Of a stretch of DNA of 64,000 nt, positions 60,900 to 64,000 are shown in pieces. Under the pieces are notes generated by a model. That model saw only the letters and a program-made list of their open reading frames with translations, did no database searches and was not told the origin of the DNA. Each line of letters begins with the position of its first letter. Position 1 is the first letter of the stretch. Made by a program: the position numbers and the translations under genes. This DNA is from Pseudomonas fluorescens (GTDB lineage: Bacteria > Pseudomonadota > Gammaproteobacteria > Pseudomonadales > Pseudomonadaceae). The stretch covers positions 2,976,001 to 3,040,000 of the forward strand of contig LR782234.1 of NCBI GenBank assembly GCA_902825215.1. The letters are read 5' to 3'.

Positions 60900-63800
60900 A
60901 TGACGACCAATACCGCTGTTGCAACCAAACGTGAACCCCAAGTCGCCGTTGTTCCGCTGAATCTGATCATGGTGGAAGACGTGGGGCGCAGTGCGGCTCA
61001 ATTTGATGCCTGGTTGCGAGAGATCAGTGGCGATCTGGTGACATTGGAGCGCATCAAGACGGTCGCCGGCGCGCTCCCTGTTGTCGGCAACATCATGGCG
61101 CTGGTCGATGCGCTGAATGATGTTGTGACACTCTCCAACAGCCCAAGACAAGATCCTCTTAACTGGGTCAGTCTCGGGATCAACCTGATTGGTGTCTTGC
61201 CGATGCCGCCGAACATGGCGGCCGCGCGGATGAGCTTGCGACCGACATTGTTCCTTGTCCGTCAGGAGGTCGCCAAGGTCGGCAAACTGGTGTTGGGCGA
61301 TGCGTTGATCAACGTCGTTGTTGGCCATCTGAACGCTGACATCGTCGGTGTGATCGATGATTTCGTTAAGCAGGCACAAGCCAAACTCAAGGAGCTGCTT
61401 AATGATGCAGGAGAGCTTGGCGAAAAGATCCTCAATGAAATTGCTGTCGGGTTAGAGCGCGTCGTAAACGGACAGCTCGATGCCAAAGGCAATTTAAAAG
61501 AAGCCGGGGAGATGGCAAGCGCTGCCAGCGATCAACTGCTACATGATCCTTTGAGCGCTATCAGCAATATCTTCGGCGCCGCGGCGAACGTTTACAAAGC
61601 AGCGGGCAAAGGCGTTGCCAACAGTGCGGCCGAGCATCTGTTGCCGGAGCAAGCAAAGAAAAAAGTTCTGATCCATACGAAATCACTGCGCGCCATGGGA
61701 CCTGAGTTGCGCACGCAGTTGAACAAGTTGAGTGATCCAGCCGTTCAAAGCTCCATCGGCGCGCTGCTGGTGGTGCTGGCCAGCGCCGTTGCAGCCTGGC
61801 GTATGCGCAATGCGCACGGGCAGGGCGGTAACGTCAAACCGGGCATGACCAGTCAATCCCGACGCGTTGCCGGCGACGGCAAGGTCGAAGTCAGCCGTGC
61901 TGAGTCGAAGCCGAAGACGCGCCCCAATGATGAGAAAAATGAAGTATGTCCGGCGACCTGCAAGCGCATCAGCTTTGCCATGGGTACAGAGACGTTTGAT
62001 CACTCGGATTTCAGCTTGCCCGGCGCTTTCCCCATTGATTGGACCCGCACGTATTGCTCGGACTTGAGCGCCTATGATTCGGGCATCCTGGGCGCGCGCT
62101 GGATCACTCCGTTCACGACTCGCATTGATGAGCAGGACGATGGTCTCGTGTTTCACGATGCGGACGGCCGAAGCCATACCTATCCGTTACCTAAGATCGG
62201 GCAGTTTCATTACGACGCGATTGAAAACATCACCTTGCTGCATGTCAGCGAGGGGCAGTTGCTGCTATGCCGGGGTTTCGAGCGCAAGGAAACCTACAGC
62301 CGTCATCGGCAAAGTTACCTGCTGGTGGGTGTTGTGCTGCGCAGTGGTGCCGGAGTCATGCTGCACCATGAGCATCGACACGGTGAGGCCTCCGTGTTGT
62401 CCGACTTGATTACCTATCAGGAAAATGACATCACCAAGGTACATCGTCATCTCGGTACGTTGATTGATGGTCATGGCCGGTTAACCGGCCTTTGGGAGAT
62501 CCGTGACGGGGCGCCACAGCGTCAGTTGTGCGCTTATGAGTATGACGCGCAAGGCGACCTGATTCTCGCCCAGGATGAGAACGGTGCGGCTTGGTCGTAT
62601 CAGTATGAGCATCATCTGATCACGCGCTACACGGACCGGACCGGGCGCGGGATGAACTTGCAATGGCAGGGTACGGGCGCCGATGCCAAGGCGGTGCGCG
62701 AGTGGGCCGATGACGGCAGTTTCGACACCCGTCTGGAATGGGATGAGAACATTCGTCTGACGTACGTCACGGATGCTCACGGCAACGAAACATGGCACTA
62801 CTACGACAGCCTGGGCTACACGTATCGCATTCGTCACGCCGACGGCTTGTCGGAGTGGTTGTTCCGTGATGACGCCAAAAACGTCGTCCGGCATGTGCAT
62901 CCGGATGGGTCCACTGATCGCTACAGCTACGACGAGCGTGGTAATCGGCTTGAGCACATTCGCGCCGACAACAGCGTGGTGCACTTCGCCTATGACGATC
63001 ACGATCAACTGATCAAAATAATGGACGCAGAAGGCGGGCTGTGGCTGCGCGCCTATGACGACGCCGGTAACCTGGTTGAAACGGTCGATCCGCTCGGCAA
63101 CAAGACTGAATACGCCTACGACAAAAAAGGTCTGCCGATTGCCATCAAGGATGCCAACGGCAACGAGAAGACCCTCGAATACAACGACGCGGGTCAATTA
63201 CTCAAGTATGTGGATTGCTCAGGCAAGACCAGTGCATGGGAGTATGACGATCGCGGCTTGATGACCTGCGCAACGGATGCAGCAGGGCAGAGCACCGAAT
63301 ACGAATACAAGGCTGGGCAGGTAGCGCTCATCAGACACCCCGACAAAACAGAAGAGCGTTTTGAGCGCGATGCTGAGGGTAGGCTTCTGGCCCATGTCGA
63401 CGTATTGGATCGCTGCACGACCTGGAGCTACACGGCAGCTGGTTTTGTCGAAGAACGCGTGGACGCTGCCGAACAGACGCTGCGGTATCGGTGGGATCGT
63501 TTGGGACGTTTGCAGGCGCTGGAGAACCAGAATGAACGCTCGGCGCAATTTCTCTACGACCCAGTAGGACGCTTGTTGACCGAAACAGGCTTTGACGGGC
63601 GCTTGACTCGCTACCAGTACGACATTGCTTCTGGACGCCTGTCTAAGGTTGCGACCGGTGACCGCATTGTGACGGTAGCGTACGACGAGATGGGTCGTGT
63701 AACGGGGCGTCTTGCTTCGCTTGGCGATCAGTCTCAGGAGGAGCATTACGCCTATGACGGCAGGGGCAACATGATCCTTGCCAGTAACGCAGACAGCCGA

Positions 63801-64000
63801 GTGCAGTGGTTCCATGACCTGGCCGGCAATATGGTGCGCGAGCATCAGCATTATCTTGGTTTGGACAAGCCACTGGTTGCTGTCTGGCAGCACGAGTACG
63901 ACGTGCTCAACCAACGTGTGGCCACGATCCGTCCTGACGGTCATCGGGTTAGTTGGTTGACCTACGGCAGCGGTCATCTCCTGGCGTTGCGCCTGAACGA
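60900..64000 (+). CDS. rhs: Second Rhs-family protein (partial at right edge)
   Basis: The frame opens at ATG 60900 (MTTNTAVATKREPQVAVVPL) and is open to base 64000, giving about 1033 residues with the C-terminus outside the window. It aligns end to end with the first Rhs: REPQVAVVPLN, LPVVGNIMALVDAL, ARMSLRPTLFLVRQE, RISFAMGTETFDHSDFSL, AWSYQYEHHLITRYTDRTGR, then YD repeats. The N-terminal region and shell are homologous while many positions differ, so this is a paralogue from duplication. The variable toxin tip, and any immunity gene, lie beyond the edge. Start codon placement lacks a strong ribosome site. Confidence 0.92.
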   Translation, partial: MTTNTAVATKREPQVAVVPLNLIMVEDVGRSAAQFDAWLREISGDLVTLERIKTVAGALPVVGNIMALVDALNDVVTLSNSPRQDPLNWVSLGINLIGVLPMPPNMAAARMSLRPTLFLVRQEVAKVGKLVLGDALINVVVGHLNADIVGVIDDFVKQAQAKLKELLNDAGELGEKILNEIAVGLERVVNGQLDAKGNLKEAGEMASAASDQLLHDPLSAISNIFGAAANVYKAAGKGVANSAAEHLLPEQAKKKVLIHTKSLRAMGPELRTQLNKLSDPAVQSSIGALLVVLASAVAAWRMRNAHGQGGNVKPGMTSQSRRVAGDGKVEVSRAESKPKTRPNDEKNEVCPATCKRISFAMGTETFDHSDFSLPGAFPIDWTRTYCSDLSAYDSGILGARWITPFTTRIDEQDDGLVFHDADGRSHTYPLPKIGQFHYDAIENITLLHVSEGQLLLCRGFERKETYSRHRQSYLLVGVVLRSGAGVMLHHEHRHGEASVLSDLITYQENDITKVHRHLGTLIDGHGRLTGLWEIRDGAPQRQLCAYEYDAQGDLILAQDENGAAWSYQYEHHLITRYTDRTGRGMNLQWQGTGADAKAVREWADDGSFDTRLEWDENIRLTYVTDAHGNETWHYYDSLGYTYRIRHADGLSEWLFRDDAKNVVRHVHPDGSTDRYSYDERGNRLEHIRADNSVVHFAYDDHDQLIKIMDAEGGLWLRAYDDAGNLVETVDPLGNKTEYAYDKKGLPIAIKDANGNEKTLEYNDAGQLLKYVDCSGKTSAWEYDDRGLMTCATDAAGQSTEYEYKAGQVALIRHPDKTEERFERDAEGRLLAHVDVLDRCTTWSYTAAGFVEERVDAAEQTLRYRWDRLGRLQALENQNERSAQFLYDPVGRLLTETGFDGRLTRYQYDIASGRLSKVATGDRIVTVAYDEMGRVTGRLASLGDQSQEEHYAYDGRGNMILASNADSRVQWFHDLAGNMVREHQHYLGLDKPLVAVWQHEYDVLNQRVATIRPDGHRVSWLTYGSGHLLALRLN

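Overview
The window is chromosomal DNA of a fluorescent pseudomonad, most likely of the Pseudomonas fluorescens group. The reasons are the GC-rich gene style, OprD and OprB porins, a PQQ glucose dehydrogenase beside oprB, a CTG-N10-CAG LexA box before umuD, dispersed REP doublets containing GGGAGCTGGC and GAGCAGGCTC cores, and an Hcp/VgrG/Rhs type VI secretion cluster. No rRNA, tRNA or CRISPR array was recognised. All coordinates and translations were read by eye; family names come from motif recognition, not from a search.

Layout. Bases 1-2212 hold the 5' part of a large Ig-like repeat protein that runs off the left edge. Bases 2.4-11.7 kb are ordinary chromosome: an OprD porin, an amidase-signature enzyme, a class III aminotransferase with a divergent TetR regulator, an MscS-type channel and a ProP-like osmolyte symporter, with REP doublets in the gaps. 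Bases 11.8-12.6 kb are a tandem array of about six ~133-bp units, each an inverted REP pair. Bases 12.6-18.6 kb carry oprB, gcd, a bestrophin-like protein and a ZIP metal transporter. A 178-bp inverted-repeat element (18733-18910) precedes an FAD monooxygenase and its divergent sigma-54 activator. Bases 23-28.6 kb hold a DUF3833 lipoprotein, an HxlR/NmrA-like divergent pair, TrkH and the choline transporter BetT.

Bases 28.7-38.9 kb contain two catabolic clusters, each with its own LysR regulator. One has a short-chain dehydrogenase, an MFS importer, a transketolase split into two overlapping genes and an alpha/beta hydrolase. The other has an AtuA-like protein, a small AtuA-related partner and a CitMHS transporter. 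Bases 39-45.5 kb hold a ClC exchanger, a PAS-GGDEF cyclase, a SulP transporter, a TetR/glutathione-transferase pair with visible palindromic operators, and a small phosphoesterase.

The right third is accessory. A frameshifted acetyltransferase precedes an SOS block (umuD-umuC with one LexA box shared with divergent yedK). Then comes an island at 48.7-51.2 kb: an aerolysin-like pore-forming protein, unknown genes, and a decayed 3' half of a second umuC. Three copies of an 18-bp palindrome follow. From 51.6 kb to the right edge lies a type VI secretion toxin cluster: hcp, vgrG, rhs with a C-terminal HNH-like nuclease tip, a putative immunity gene, a free-standing PAAR gene, and a second rhs gene cut by the window edge. 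The likely logic is that Hcp forms the tube, VgrG and PAAR the spike, and the Rhs proteins are toxin-bearing cargo.
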